A stretch of 51,435 nt of DNA, taken from the NCBI GenBank assembly GCA_000193795.2, contig AEPI01000127.1, forward strand, positions 1 to 51,435. Direction: 5' to 3'. Below the pieces are notes generated by a model that had not been told where the DNA came from, ran no database searches, and saw nothing but the letters and a program-made list of their open reading frames with translations. Origin of the DNA: Neisseria lactamica NS19 (GTDB lineage: Bacteria > Pseudomonadota > Gammaproteobacteria > Burkholderiales > Neisseriaceae). Shown in pieces: positions 41,603-49,527 of this stretch. A program made the position numbers and the translations under genes. Position 1 is the first letter of the stretch. Each line of letters starts with the position of its first letter.

Positions 41603-42196
41603 ATGACGACATTACCAGAACGCGTTGCCGCCCATTTTGCCGAAAGCATCCGCGCCAAACAGGAAGCCGGGAAAGTGCTCGCCGAACCCGCCGCGCAGGC
41701 TGCCGAACTGATGCTGCAATGCCTGATGAACGACGGCAAAATCCTGATATGCGGCAACGGCGGTTCGGCTGCCGACGCACAGCATTTCGCCGCCGAAATG
41801 ACCGGCCGTTTTGAAAAAGAACGTATGGAACTCGCCGCCGTCGCCCTGACCACCGACACGTCCGCCCTGACCGCCATCGGCAACGACTACGGCTTCGATT
41901 ACATCTTCAGCAAACAAGTGCGCGCCCTCGGACGCGCCGGCGACATCCTCGTCGGCATTTCCACCTCCGGCAATTCCGCCAACGTCATCGAAGCCGTCAA
42001 AGCCGCCCACGAACACGATATGCGCGTCGTCGCACTGACCGGCCGCGACGGCGGCAAAATCGCCGCGATGCTCAAAGATGCCGACGTACTGCTCAACGTC
42101 CCCCATCCGCGCACCGCCCGCATTCAGGAAAACCACATCCTGCTGATACACGCCATATGCGACTGTATCGATTCCGTGCTGCTGGAAGGCATCTGA
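41603..42196 (+). CDS. gmhA: Sedoheptulose-7-phosphate isomerase
   Basis: 197 residues, SIS-domain enzyme that starts ADP-heptose synthesis for lipooligosaccharide. CGNGGSAADAQHFAAEMTGRF, STSGNSANVIEAVKAA and the C-terminal ENHILLIHAICDCID are typical. Start ATG 41603 (MTTLPERVAAHFAESI) agrees with family length. The setting (yraN-gmhA/diaA-dolP) resembles E. coli yraN-diaA-dolP, and DiaA is a close relative, but the ETGRF..ER context favours GmhA. Confidence 0.92.
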   Translation: MTTLPERVAAHFAESIRAKQEAGKVLAEPAAQAAELMLQCLMNDGKILICGNGGSAADAQHFAAEMTGRFEKERMELAAVALTTDTSALTAIGNDYGFDYIFSKQVRALGRAGDILVGISTSGNSANVIEAVKAAHEHDMRVVALTGRDGGKIAAMLKDADVLLNVPHPRTARIQENHILLIHAICDCIDSVLLEGI

Positions 42197-42257
42197 CCCT
42201 TTTCCTGCCGCCCGCCGCGCCGCAATGCCGTCCGAACCGATTAAGAAAGGAAATCCC

Positions 42258-42866
42258 GTGAAATTCAAACCGCACACCTTCCGCATACTCATTACCGCCA
42301 TTTTCAGCCTTGCCCTTAGCGGCTGCGTCAGCGCAGTAATCGGAAGTGCCGCCGTCGGCACCAAATCCGTCATCGACCGCCGCACCACCGGCGCGCAAAC
42401 CGACGACAACGTTATGGCGCTGCGTATCGAAACCACCGCCCGCTCCTATCTGCGCCAAAATAACCAGGTTCAAGGCTACACCCCAAAAATCTCCGTCGTC
42501 GGCTACAACCGCCACCTGCTGCTGCTCGGACAAGTCGCCACCGAAGGCGAAAAACAGTTTGTCGGGCAGATTGCGCGTGCCGAACAGGCCGCCGAAGGCG
42601 TGTACAACTACATTACCGTCGCCTCCCTGCCGCGCACTGCGGGCGACATCGCCGGCGACATATGGAACACATCCAAAGTCCGCGCCGCACTGCTGGGCAT
42701 CGCCCCCGCCACGCAGGCGCGCGTCAAAATCGTTACCTACGGTAACGTAACCTACGTTATGGGCATCCTCACCCCCGAAGAACAGGCGCAGATTACCCAA
42801 AAAGTCAGCACCACCGTCGGCGTACAAAAAGTCATCACCCTCTACCAAAACTACGTCCAACGCTGA
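42258..42866 (+). CDS. dolP: BON-domain outer-membrane lipoprotein DolP (GNA2091)
   Basis: 202 residues from a GTG start at 42258, preceded by AAGAAAGGAAATCCC. A lipoprotein signal (ILITAIFSLALSGC) is followed by two BON domains (about 50-120 and 125-195: ISVVGYNRHLLLLGQVATEGEK, VKIVTYGNVTYVMGILTPEEQ). DolP supports outer-membrane integrity at division sites. As I recall, NMB2091 (GNA2091) is an accessory antigen in the 4CMenB vaccine. Third gene after yraN and gmhA, ended by an uptake-sequence hairpin. Confidence 0.93.
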   Translation: MKFKPHTFRILITAIFSLALSGCVSAVIGSAAVGTKSVIDRRTTGAQTDDNVMALRIETTARSYLRQNNQVQGYTPKISVVGYNRHLLLLGQVATEGEKQFVGQIARAEQAAEGVYNYITVASLPRTAGDIAGDIWNTSKVRAALLGIAPATQARVKIVTYGNVTYVMGILTPEEQAQITQKVSTTVGVQKVITLYQNYVQR

Positions 42867-42871
42867 TACCT

Positions 42872-42900
42872 ATGCCGTCTGAACCGCCTTCAGACGGCAT
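42872..42900 (+). terminator. Inverted uptake-sequence pair after dolP
   Basis: ATGCCGTCTGAA-CCGCC-TTCAGACGGCAT, 5 nt past the dolP stop. Confidence 0.78.
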
Positions 42901-42924
42901 CGTCCGACCCCAAGCACAAGCAAA

Positions 42925-43509
42925 ATGACCAAAAAACCGAACAAACCCTTCAGGCTGACCCCGAAAATCCTGATACGCGCCGTATTGCTCATCTGTATCA
43001 TCGCCATCGGCGCATTGGCAGTAGGCATAGTCAGCACATTCAACCCGAACGGCGGAAAAACCCTCCAAGCCGAACCCCCGCGCACCGACGACGGCGGCAA
43101 GGCCGAAGTCTGGCTGCCCAACGGCGCAGTCGGACAAGGCGCGGCACATCCCGAACCGGCTCCGTCCGAACCCGAAAGCGCGGACGGCGAAAACGAAAGC
43201 GGCGGCAAACCGACCCTTCCCGCCCCTGCCAAAAAAAACCGTGCCAAACCGCGCCCTTCGGATGAGGTTCGGGCTGCCGAGCCGTTAACCGGCCCCGAAA
43301 CACAAGCTGAAAAAACACTCAAAGAAACCCCCGTACCGCCCACAAACATCCCCCGTCCCGAACCCAAAAAAGAAACACCCGAAAAACAGGCGCAGCCCAA
43401 AGAAACACCTGAAGAAAAAGAAACGCCCAAAGAAAACCATACCAAACCGGACACTCCGAAAAACACGCCGCCCAAACCCCATAAAGAGATTCTCGACAAC
43501 CTCTTCTGA
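42925..43509 (+). CDS. Membrane-anchored Pro/Glu/Lys-rich protein, unknown function
   Basis: 194 residues: basic N-terminus (MTKKPNKPFRLTPK), one membrane helix (about 17-37, AVLLICIIAIGALAVGIVST), then a long low-complexity region dominated by Pro, Glu, Lys, Thr (PEKQAQPKETPEEKETPKE and similar) ending in the more conserved-looking HKEILDNLF. The topology is like TonB or FtsN-type spanning proteins but no TonB or SPOR domain is seen. It lies between dolP and map. No function is claimed. Confidence 0.8.
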   Translation: MTKKPNKPFRLTPKILIRAVLLICIIAIGALAVGIVSTFNPNGGKTLQAEPPRTDDGGKAEVWLPNGAVGQGAAHPEPAPSEPESADGENESGGKPTLPAPAKKNRAKPRPSDEVRAAEPLTGPETQAEKTLKETPVPPTNIPRPEPKKETPEKQAQPKETPEEKETPKENHTKPDTPKNTPPKPHKEILDNLF

Positions 43510-43548
43510 CCCGGCGCGGCAGGCACACCCGCAATCCAAGGAAGCATT

Positions 43549-44328
43549 ATGAACGGCATCATCATCAAAACCCCCGAAGAAATCGGAAAAATGCGCGAAC
43601 TCGGCCGCCTCGTCGCCGAAGCCCTCGACTACATCGGACAATTCGTCAAACCCGGCGTAACCACCGACGAAATCGACAAACTCGTTTACGACTACCACGT
43701 CAACGTCCAAGGCGGCTACCCCGCCCCCCTCCACTACGGCAACCCGCCCTACCCCAAATCCTGCTGCACTTCCGTCAACCACGTCATCTGCCACGGCATT
43801 CCCGACGACAAACCCCTCAAAGAAGGCGATATCATCAACATCGACCTCACCATCAAAAAAGACGGTTTCCACGGCGACTCCAGCCGTATGTTTACCGTCG
43901 GCAAAGTTTCCCCCGTCGCCCGGCGGCTGATCGACGTAACCCACGCCTCCATGATGGCGGGCATAGAAGCCGTCAAACCCGGCGCGACACTGGGCGACGT
44001 AGGTTACGCCTGCCAACAGGTTGCCGAAAACGCAGGTTATTCCGTCGTACAGGAATTTTGCGGACACGGCATCGGGCGCGGTTTCCACGAAGCCCCGCAA
44101 GTTTTGCACTACGGAAAAAAAGGACAAGGCCCCGTTCTAAAACCGGGTATGATTTTCACCATCGAACCGATGATCAACCAAGGCAAACGCCACCTGCGCA
44201 TCCTCAATGACGGCTGGACGGTCGTAACCAAAGACCGCTCCCTCTCCGCCCAATGGGAACACGAAGTTTTGGTTACCGAAACCGGCTACGAAATCCTTAC
44301 CGTCAGCCCGGCTACCGGCAAACCCTAA
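43549..44328 (+). CDS. map: Methionine aminopeptidase, type I
   Basis: 259 residues. It removes the N-terminal Met from new proteins. Metal ligands and active-site His are in NHVICHGIPDD, NIDLTIKKDGFHGDSSRMF, GHGIGRGFHEAP, FTIEPMIN and WEHEVLVT. Ribosome site AAGGAAGCATT before ATG 43549. Confidence 0.97.
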   Translation: MNGIIIKTPEEIGKMRELGRLVAEALDYIGQFVKPGVTTDEIDKLVYDYHVNVQGGYPAPLHYGNPPYPKSCCTSVNHVICHGIPDDKPLKEGDIINIDLTIKKDGFHGDSSRMFTVGKVSPVARRLIDVTHASMMAGIEAVKPGATLGDVGYACQQVAENAGYSVVQEFCGHGIGRGFHEAPQVLHYGKKGQGPVLKPGMIFTIEPMINQGKRHLRILNDGWTVVTKDRSLSAQWEHEVLVTETGYEILTVSPATGKP

Positions 44329-44470
44329 CCCCCCTATAAAAACAAACAATGCAGCCTGAAAAAACGGCAGATATAATACGCATATATAAAAACAGGTTTG
44401 ACCAGCCACATTACAAAAACAAAGCAAATCGGGATTTACCCCGCAACCAGACAAACTTAAAGGAAATTTT

Positions 44471-44764
44471 ATGAAAATATTTGAAAATATAGAAGATGTT
44501 AAAGCCATTCGCAAAAAGACCGGGCTGAACCAGATAGACTTTTGGGGCAAGGTCGGCGTTACCCAATCCGGAGGCTCGCGCTATGAAACCGGCCGCAAGA
44601 TGCCCAAACCCGTACGCGAACTGCTCCGCCTCGTCCATATCGAATGCCTCGATTTGGCGAAAGTCAACAAAAAGGATATGGAAATCGCCGCCCTATTGAA
44701 AAAACACCATCCCGACCTGTATGCCGAATTGTCCAAACAGACCAAAGCCGAAAGGAAAAAATAA
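44471..44764 (+). CDS. Small helix-turn-helix DNA-binding protein
   Basis: 97 residues. The N-terminal 60 residues hold an XRE/Cro-type helix-turn-helix (VKAIRKKTGLNQIDFWGKVGVTQSGGSRYETGRKMPKPVRELL), followed by a basic tail (KQTKAERKK). Target unknown. A TATAAT at 44372-44377 may mark its promoter, and AAAGGAAATTTT precedes the ATG. It is ended by its own hairpin. It precedes acp, but nothing in the sequence shows that it controls it. Confidence 0.88.
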   Translation: MKIFENIEDVKAIRKKTGLNQIDFWGKVGVTQSGGSRYETGRKMPKPVRELLRLVHIECLDLAKVNKKDMEIAALLKKHHPDLYAELSKQTKAERKK

Positions 44765-44775
44765 GGTTAAACCGC

Positions 44776-44800
44776 AACCTCCGGACAGCCGGAGGTTTTT
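44776..44800 (+). terminator. Rho-independent terminator of the HTH gene
   Basis: AACCTCCGG / CCGGAGGTT stem followed by TTT, 12 nt past the stop. Confidence 0.88.
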
Positions 44801-44821
44801 CATTTCCGAAAAACGCCGACA

Positions 44822-44833
44822 ATGCCGTCTGAA
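44822..44833 (+). repeat. DNA uptake sequence (single)
   Basis: Exact ATGCCGTCTGAA upstream of acp. Confidence 0.88.
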
Positions 44834-45007
44834 ACGCCGGGCCGGCCGCCGTATCCCGCCTGCCGCCCCTGCATCAAACTGCCGAACCGCCCGAACCTGC
44901 CTTTTTACAAATTTTATCCAATTTCCTGTTTATTTCGGGATACGCCGACATTAGAATGTCAAACAGCCCGAAACGGGCAAACTCCACATCTATCCGAAGG
45001 AATAAAA

Positions 45008-45382
45008 ATGAAACTTCTGACCACCGCAATCCTGTCTTCCGCAATCGCTCTCGGCAGTATGGCTGCCGCAGCCGGCACAGACAACCCTACCGTTGCCAAA
45101 AAAACCGTCGGCTACGTCTGCCAGCAAGGTAAAAAAATCAAAGTAACTTACGGCTTCAACAAACAGGGTCTGACCACATACGCTTCCGCCGTCATCAACG
45201 GCAAACGCGTGCAAATGCCTGTCAATTTGGATAAATCCGACAATGTGGAAACATTCTACGGCAAAGAAGGCGGTTATGTTTTGGGTACCGGCGTGATGGA
45301 TGGCAAATCCTACCGCAAACAGCCTATTATGATTACCGCACCTGACAACCAAATCGTCTTCAAAGACTGCTCCCCGCGTTAA
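45008..45382 (+). CDS. acp: Adhesin complex protein ACP (lysozyme-inhibitor fold)
   Basis: 124 residues. Signal peptide MKLLTTAILSSAIALGSMAAAA, then a small domain with two Cys (YVCQQGKKIKVTYG and the C-terminal FKDCSPR) likely joined by a disulfide, the MliC-like fold. In Neisseria it is a surface-exposed protein that aids adhesion and inhibits C-type lysozyme, as I recall. Ribosome site GAAGGAATAAAA before ATG 45008. The frame is open upstream, but the signal peptide fixes the start. Confidence 0.94.
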   Translation: MKLLTTAILSSAIALGSMAAAAGTDNPTVAKKTVGYVCQQGKKIKVTYGFNKQGLTTYASAVINGKRVQMPVNLDKSDNVETFYGKEGGYVLGTGVMDGKSYRKQPIMITAPDNQIVFKDCSPR

Positions 45383-45391
45383 CAAGCCAAC

Positions 45392-45430
45392 AAAAAACAG
45401 CGTTTTCAGAAATGAAAACGCTGTTTTTTT
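45392..45430 (+). terminator. Rho-independent terminator of acp
   Basis: Long perfect stem AAAAAACAGCGTTTTCA / TGAAAACGCTGTTTTTT with a GAAA loop and a T run. Confidence 0.93.
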
Positions 45431-45490
45431 AACCGTTCCCCATTATTCGCAAAGAGGCAGAACGATTACCTGCCCGTGTATCAAAACCTG

Positions 45491-45521
45491 CCCTGCCGGA
45501 TGAAGAGTACAACCGGCAGGG
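45491..45521 (-). terminator. Candidate terminator of mqo
   Basis: CCCTGCCGG / CCGGCAGGG perfect 9-bp stem, 13-nt loop, about 50 nt past the mqo stop on the minus strand, with CAGGTTTTG after it. Confidence 0.5.
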
Positions 45522-45569
45522 ACGGCATCAACACCATATGGGGGCACGGCTTTTATTGAAAGATTCGGC

Positions 45570-47036
45570 TTAAATATCCAACACTTTCGCGGTATAGGCG
45601 ATAATCTCATCCGCCCTTTCAGGGTTTTCGTTCAACTTGATGCCGTAACCCGGTACCAGCTCTTTCAGACGGCCTTCCCAAGACGGGGCGCGATCGGGGA
45701 AGCATTGGTGCATCAGCCGGATCATCAGCGGCACGGCGGTCGATGCGCCCGGCGACGCGCCCAGCAACGCGGCGAGCGAGCCGTCGGCGTGGGCGACAAT
45801 CTCCGTACCGAATTGCAACACGCCGCCTTTTTCGGAGTCTTTTTTAATGATTTGAACGCGTTGCCCTGCGGTGATGAGTTCCCAGTCGTCGGGGTTTGCC
45901 TCGGGGTAGTATTCCAACAGGGAGGAGAAGCGTTCTTCTTTGGTTTTACGCAATTCGCCCAGCAGGTATTTGGTCAGCGGCATATTCGCCCAACCGGCAC
46001 GCAGCATAGGGTAGAGGTTGTCCATATGGATGGACAGCGGCAAATCCATAAGCGAGCCTTGCTTGAGGAAGTTGGAACGGAAGCCGGCGTAAGGGCCGAA
46101 CATAAGGTGGCGTTTGCCGTCCACGTTGCGTGTGTCGAGGTGCGGGACGGACATCGGAGGCGCGCCGACGGAAGCCTGCCCGTACACTTTGGCGTTGTGT
46201 TGTCCGGCGGTTTCGGGGTTGCTGTTGCGGAAGAACAGGCCGGACACGGGGAAGCCGCCGTAGCCTTTGCCTTCGGGGATGCCGGATTTTTGCAGCAGAG
46301 TCAGCGCGCCGCCGCCCGCGCCGAGGAAGAGGAAGCGGGTGCGGAGGGTGAGCTGCCCGTCGGGGTTGCGGGTGTCGCCGGTTTTGAGCACCCACGCGCC
46401 GTCGGATTCGCGTTTGATGTCTTCGACGTGGCGGTTGAACTCGGTTTTTACACCCTTGCCCTGCAAATATTTCACCATTTGGCGCGTCAGCCGTCCGAAA
46501 TCGACATCCGTACCTTCGGCGGAGTAGTTGGCGGCGACGGGTTGGTTTTCGTCCCGGCCGCGCATAATCAGCGGAGCCCAATCGGAAATTTTGTTCCGAT
46601 CGGTGGAAAATTCCATATTTTCAAAAAGTTTCTGCGTTTTGAACACATCATAGCGTTTTTGCAGGTAACGGCAGTGGTCTTCGTTCATCACCAAAGACAT
46701 ATGCGGCACGGCATTGATGAAGGAATTGTCTTCCAACTTGCCTTCCGCGACCAGCGTCGCCCAAAACTGGCGGCTGATGTGGAACTGTTCGGCAATATTG
46801 AGGGCGCGCGCCGGATTGATGATGCCGTCCGCACCCAGCGGCGCATAGTTCAATTCGCACAGCGCGGAATGCCCCGTGCCGGCGTTGTTCCACGCGTTTG
46901 AAGATTCCAACGCCACGTCTTCCAAGCGTTCAATCAGGGTGATTTCCCAAGACGGTTCGAGTTCTTTGAGCAAAACGCCCAAAGTCGCGCTCATAATGCC
47001 GCCGCCCACCAAGACAACGTCTGTCGCTTCAGCCAT
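45570..47036 (-). CDS. mqo: Malate:quinone oxidoreductase
   Basis: 488 residues. Membrane-bound FAD enzyme that oxidises malate and feeds the quinone pool, replacing NAD-malate dehydrogenase in Neisseria. FAD motif VVLVGGGIMSATLGVLLKEL, then SSNAWNNAGTGHSALCELNY and the C-terminal LGASPGASTAVPLMI are family hallmarks. AGGAGTAAACC precedes the ATG. Its electrons go to quinol, hence to the bc1 complex encoded at 1.4-4.2 kb. Confidence 0.97.
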   Translation of the reverse strand: MAEATDVVLVGGGIMSATLGVLLKELEPSWEITLIERLEDVALESSNAWNNAGTGHSALCELNYAPLGADGIINPARALNIAEQFHISRQFWATLVAEGKLEDNSFINAVPHMSLVMNEDHCRYLQKRYDVFKTQKLFENMEFSTDRNKISDWAPLIMRGRDENQPVAANYSAEGTDVDFGRLTRQMVKYLQGKGVKTEFNRHVEDIKRESDGAWVLKTGDTRNPDGQLTLRTRFLFLGAGGGALTLLQKSGIPEGKGYGGFPVSGLFFRNSNPETAGQHNAKVYGQASVGAPPMSVPHLDTRNVDGKRHLMFGPYAGFRSNFLKQGSLMDLPLSIHMDNLYPMLRAGWANMPLTKYLLGELRKTKEERFSSLLEYYPEANPDDWELITAGQRVQIIKKDSEKGGVLQFGTEIVAHADGSLAALLGASPGASTAVPLMIRLMHQCFPDRAPSWEGRLKELVPGYGIKLNENPERADEIIAYTAKVLDI

Positions 47037-47609
47037 GGTTTACTCCTAAAAAAACAGGCATCTTCTGCCCTTATGGTTATTTGCCGTACTACAAACGCCT
47101 GAATCGCAAAAGCAGGGGGAAACCGGCAATGGTGTGTGTCCGAGTACACTGTTTCTGGGTTGGAATGCGTTGCAAATATGGCTTCCGACACCGCTTCAGG
47201 AGCTTGTAATATGTTATCGTGAATGTAGTGGATTTTACTGGGAAATGCAAAGATTTTCTGTCGCCCGCCAAGCCGGGAAACCGGGAAATGAAAAATAAAA
47301 ATAGTTATTTATCTATATATATCAAATTATTAACAAATAAAAAATCAAGATTGTTTACATATTAATTTTTAAAAGATTGTCAGCATATTGCGTTAAGTTT
47401 TTTAAATCCGGCATCGGCGCGCGCACCGGCACGCCGTCTTCCGCCCTGTTTTTCCAACCCTTCCGGCATCCCGTATGCAACCGTATCGCGCACGCCGCCG
47501 CGCAATGTCCGTATGCCGCCTGCAGCGAAACCGGCGGCGTTATCCTTTCCGGCACTCCACGATATTCCGCCTTCAGACGGCATTTCCGCTCAAAATGCCG
47601 TCCGAACAC
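47037..47609. other. Intergenic region between mqo and the cyclo-ligase, with an AT-rich block
   Basis: 573 bp. Positions about 47290-47390 are strongly AT-rich, unlike the surroundings. From 47400 on the DNA is GC-rich with frames on the minus strand that lack ribosome sites. An uptake-sequence hairpin with one mismatch (47572-47607) ends the cyclo-ligase transcript. No gene is supported. Confidence 0.6.
47572..47607 (-). terminator. Inverted uptake-sequence pair (one mismatch) after the cyclo-ligase gene
   Basis: TTCAGACGGCAT (47572-47583) and ATGCCGTCCGAA (47596-47607), directly after the stop on the minus strand. Confidence 0.65.
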
Positions 47610-48191
47610 CTAAAAGCACAATATCCCTGCTTCCGAAACAAAGCCGTCCAAAGGCAGGTCGTGCGGTTCGCGCGGCAGCGTGTCCACCAACTGGCAGGCA
47701 AAGCCCGCGCCCACGGTTTTTGCCTGCAAACGGTATTTCATCGCCGAAAGCGTCGCATCGTAATAGCCGCCCGCCTGTCCCAAGCGGTAGCCCAGTCTGT
47801 CCATACCGACCACTGGCACAAGCAGGAGGTTCAAATCATGCACACGCCTTTTCCGACCTGCAAACTGAGGGACATGCAGCTTCGCCCTACCGCGCTTGCG
47901 TTCCTGTTTTACTCCGTCGGCGGGATATGGCGTAAACCACATCCGCCGCGAACGCGGTTCGATATAAGGCAGGTAGAGTTCCGCACCGCGTTTTTGCGCC
48001 GCGCGGATAAAGCCGTCCAAACGCAATTCCTTGCCCATCGGCCAATACACGCCGATTTTCCGTCCTTTTTTAATATAACGCTTGAGCAGGCGGTTGATTT
48101 TTACCGTCGCCGCCGCCCGCACGTCCCGCCCCATTTGCGAACGCCTCCCGCGCAATTCGCGGCGCAGGGCGTGTTTTTCCTCGTTTCTCAT
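47610..48191 (-). CDS. 5-formyltetrahydrofolate cyclo-ligase
   Basis: 193 residues. Converts 5-formyl-THF to 5,10-methenyl-THF with ATP. N-terminal KHALRRELRGRRSQM, then IGVYWPMGKELRLDGFI, and the phosphate loop VPVVGMDRLGYRLGQAGGYYDATL (usually RLGxGGGYYD; here GQAGGYYD). Homologue of E. coli fau/ygfA, which there follows zapA and ssrS; here zapA-ssrS is 40 kb away. Start MRNEEKHALRR at 48191 was chosen by family N-terminus. Confidence 0.92.
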   Translation of the reverse strand: MRNEEKHALRRELRGRRSQMGRDVRAAATVKINRLLKRYIKKGRKIGVYWPMGKELRLDGFIRAAQKRGAELYLPYIEPRSRRMWFTPYPADGVKQERKRGRAKLHVPQFAGRKRRVHDLNLLLVPVVGMDRLGYRLGQAGGYYDATLSAMKYRLQAKTVGAGFACQLVDTLPREPHDLPLDGFVSEAGILCF

Positions 48192-48268
48192 TTCAGACGG
48201 CCTTTCGGAATTACGGTAAAATGTTGCGATTATAACGATTTTGTTAACATTCAAACAGGACGCATACA

Positions 48269-48502
48269 ATGTGGCACATTGTCGCCATCGGCTATCTTTT
48301 TGTTGCCGTGATGTTTTCCGCCGCGCAGCCGAGTATTGCGCGCGCCTTGATTTATTTGTTTTTTTGGGCGGTGCTGCCCACCGTGTTCACGGTCTTCGTC
48401 GTAACCGTCCGCCGCCGCAACCGCCTGATGAGGCAGCAGGAACAGGCAGAATCCGAACAGCAGCGCGCACAACGGCAAAAAGACAGCGGCACAAAACCCT
48501 GA
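48269..48502 (+). CDS. Small two-helix membrane protein, unknown function
   Basis: 77 residues: two hydrophobic segments (HIVAIGYLFVAVMFSAA and ALIYLFFWAVLPTVFTVFVVTV) and a charged tail (RRRNRLMRQQEQAESEQQRAQRQK). No family recognised. Divergent from the cyclo-ligase gene with a 77-nt gap. It runs up to the rpsB promoter region. Confidence 0.75.
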   Translation: MWHIVAIGYLFVAVMFSAAQPSIARALIYLFFWAVLPTVFTVFVVTVRRRNRLMRQQEQAESEQQRAQRQKDSGTKP

Positions 48503-48507
48503 ATCCC

Positions 48508-48536
48508 TTTTCAGACGGCATCTTATCCGCTATAAT
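48508..48536 (+). promoter_or_regulatory. Candidate promoter of rpsB-tsf
   Basis: TTTTCA (48508-48513), 17-nt spacer, TATAAT (48531-48536). The spacer contains an uptake sequence (TTCAGACGGCAT, 48510-48521). Confidence 0.55.
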
Positions 48537-48602
48537 CCGTCAGTTTTCCATTTCGGAAACACACTATTCTTTTAAACTTATGCCCACTTTCGCCGAAGGG
48601 TG

Positions 48603-48628
48603 CTTGACAATAGGCGCAGCCTATCAAG
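48603..48628 (+). promoter_or_regulatory. Leader hairpin upstream of rpsB
   Basis: CTTG-ACA-ATAGGC / GCCTAT-CAAG with a GCA loop, about 50 nt before the rpsB start. It could be an S2-binding autoregulatory element, as rpsB leaders are in other proteobacteria; that role is inferred. Confidence 0.4.
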
Positions 48629-48675
48629 TTCTATGCGATTGAATGTGTGCCCTTAACCCTTTCAAGGAAATCAAA

Positions 48676-49404
48676 ATGTCTCAAATTACTATGCGTCAGA
48701 TGATTGAAGCCGGTGTTCACTTCGGCCACCAAACCCGTTTCTGGAACCCGAAAATGGCTCAATACATTTTCGGTGCGCGCAACAAAATCCATATCGTAAA
48801 CTTGGAAAAAACCCTGCCGATGTTCCAAGAGGCGCAAGAAGCCGTACGTCGTCTGGTTGCCAACAAAGGTACAGTATTGTTCGTAGGTACCAAACGCCAA
48901 GCCCGCGACATCATCCGCGAAGAAGCTACCCGTGCCGGTATGCCTTTCGTTGATTACCGCTGGTTGGGTGGTATGCTGACTAACTACAAAACCGTTAAGC
49001 AATCCATCAAACGCCTGGAAGAAAAAACTGCTGCTTTGGAAAACGCTGCCGAAGGCGGTTTCAACAAAAAAGAAATTCTGGAAATGCAACGCGACGTTGA
49101 AAAACTGGAACGTTCTTTGGGCGGTATCAAAAACATGAAAGGCCTGCCTGACGCGATTTTCGTTATCGATACCGGCTACCAAAAAGGTACTTTGGTCGAA
49201 GCTGAAAAACTGGGCATCCCCGTTATCGCCGTAGTCGACACCAACAACAGCCCTGACGGCGTGAAATACGTTATCCCTGGCAACGACGACTCCGCCAAAG
49301 CCATCCGCCTGTACTGCCGCGGCATCGCCGACGCAGTTTTGGAAGGCAAAAACCAAGCGCTGCAAGAAACTGTAGCCGCCGCCCAAGAAGCTGCTGCCGA
49401 GTAA
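48676..49404 (+). CDS. rpsB: Ribosomal protein uS2
   Basis: 242 residues. TMRQMIEAGVHFGHQTRFWNPKM, FVGTKRQARDIIREEATRAGM and PDAIFVIDTGYQKGTLVEAEKLGIPV are diagnostic. TTTCAAGGAAATCAAA precedes ATG 48676. First gene of the classical rpsB-tsf-pyrH string. Codon choice is strongly biased, as expected for a highly expressed gene. Confidence 0.98.
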   Translation: MSQITMRQMIEAGVHFGHQTRFWNPKMAQYIFGARNKIHIVNLEKTLPMFQEAQEAVRRLVANKGTVLFVGTKRQARDIIREEATRAGMPFVDYRWLGGMLTNYKTVKQSIKRLEEKTAALENAAEGGFNKKEILEMQRDVEKLERSLGGIKNMKGLPDAIFVIDTGYQKGTLVEAEKLGIPVIAVVDTNNSPDGVKYVIPGNDDSAKAIRLYCRGIADAVLEGKNQALQETVAAAQEAAAE

Positions 49405-49527
49405 TCCGGTACACAGAAGAGGGGCGTTATGCCCCTTTTCTCAAATCCCGTTCTGAAATCCGTTTCAGACGGCCACTATTTCCAAACACGGCAATCGCCG
49501 TGTTCCCAAAAATCTAGGAGATTCAAA

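Noticed and set aside
47355..47609. 84-codon minus-strand frame ending in the AT-rich block
   Set aside because: It begins in an uptake-sequence hairpin and has no ribosome site; two competing frames look equally poor.
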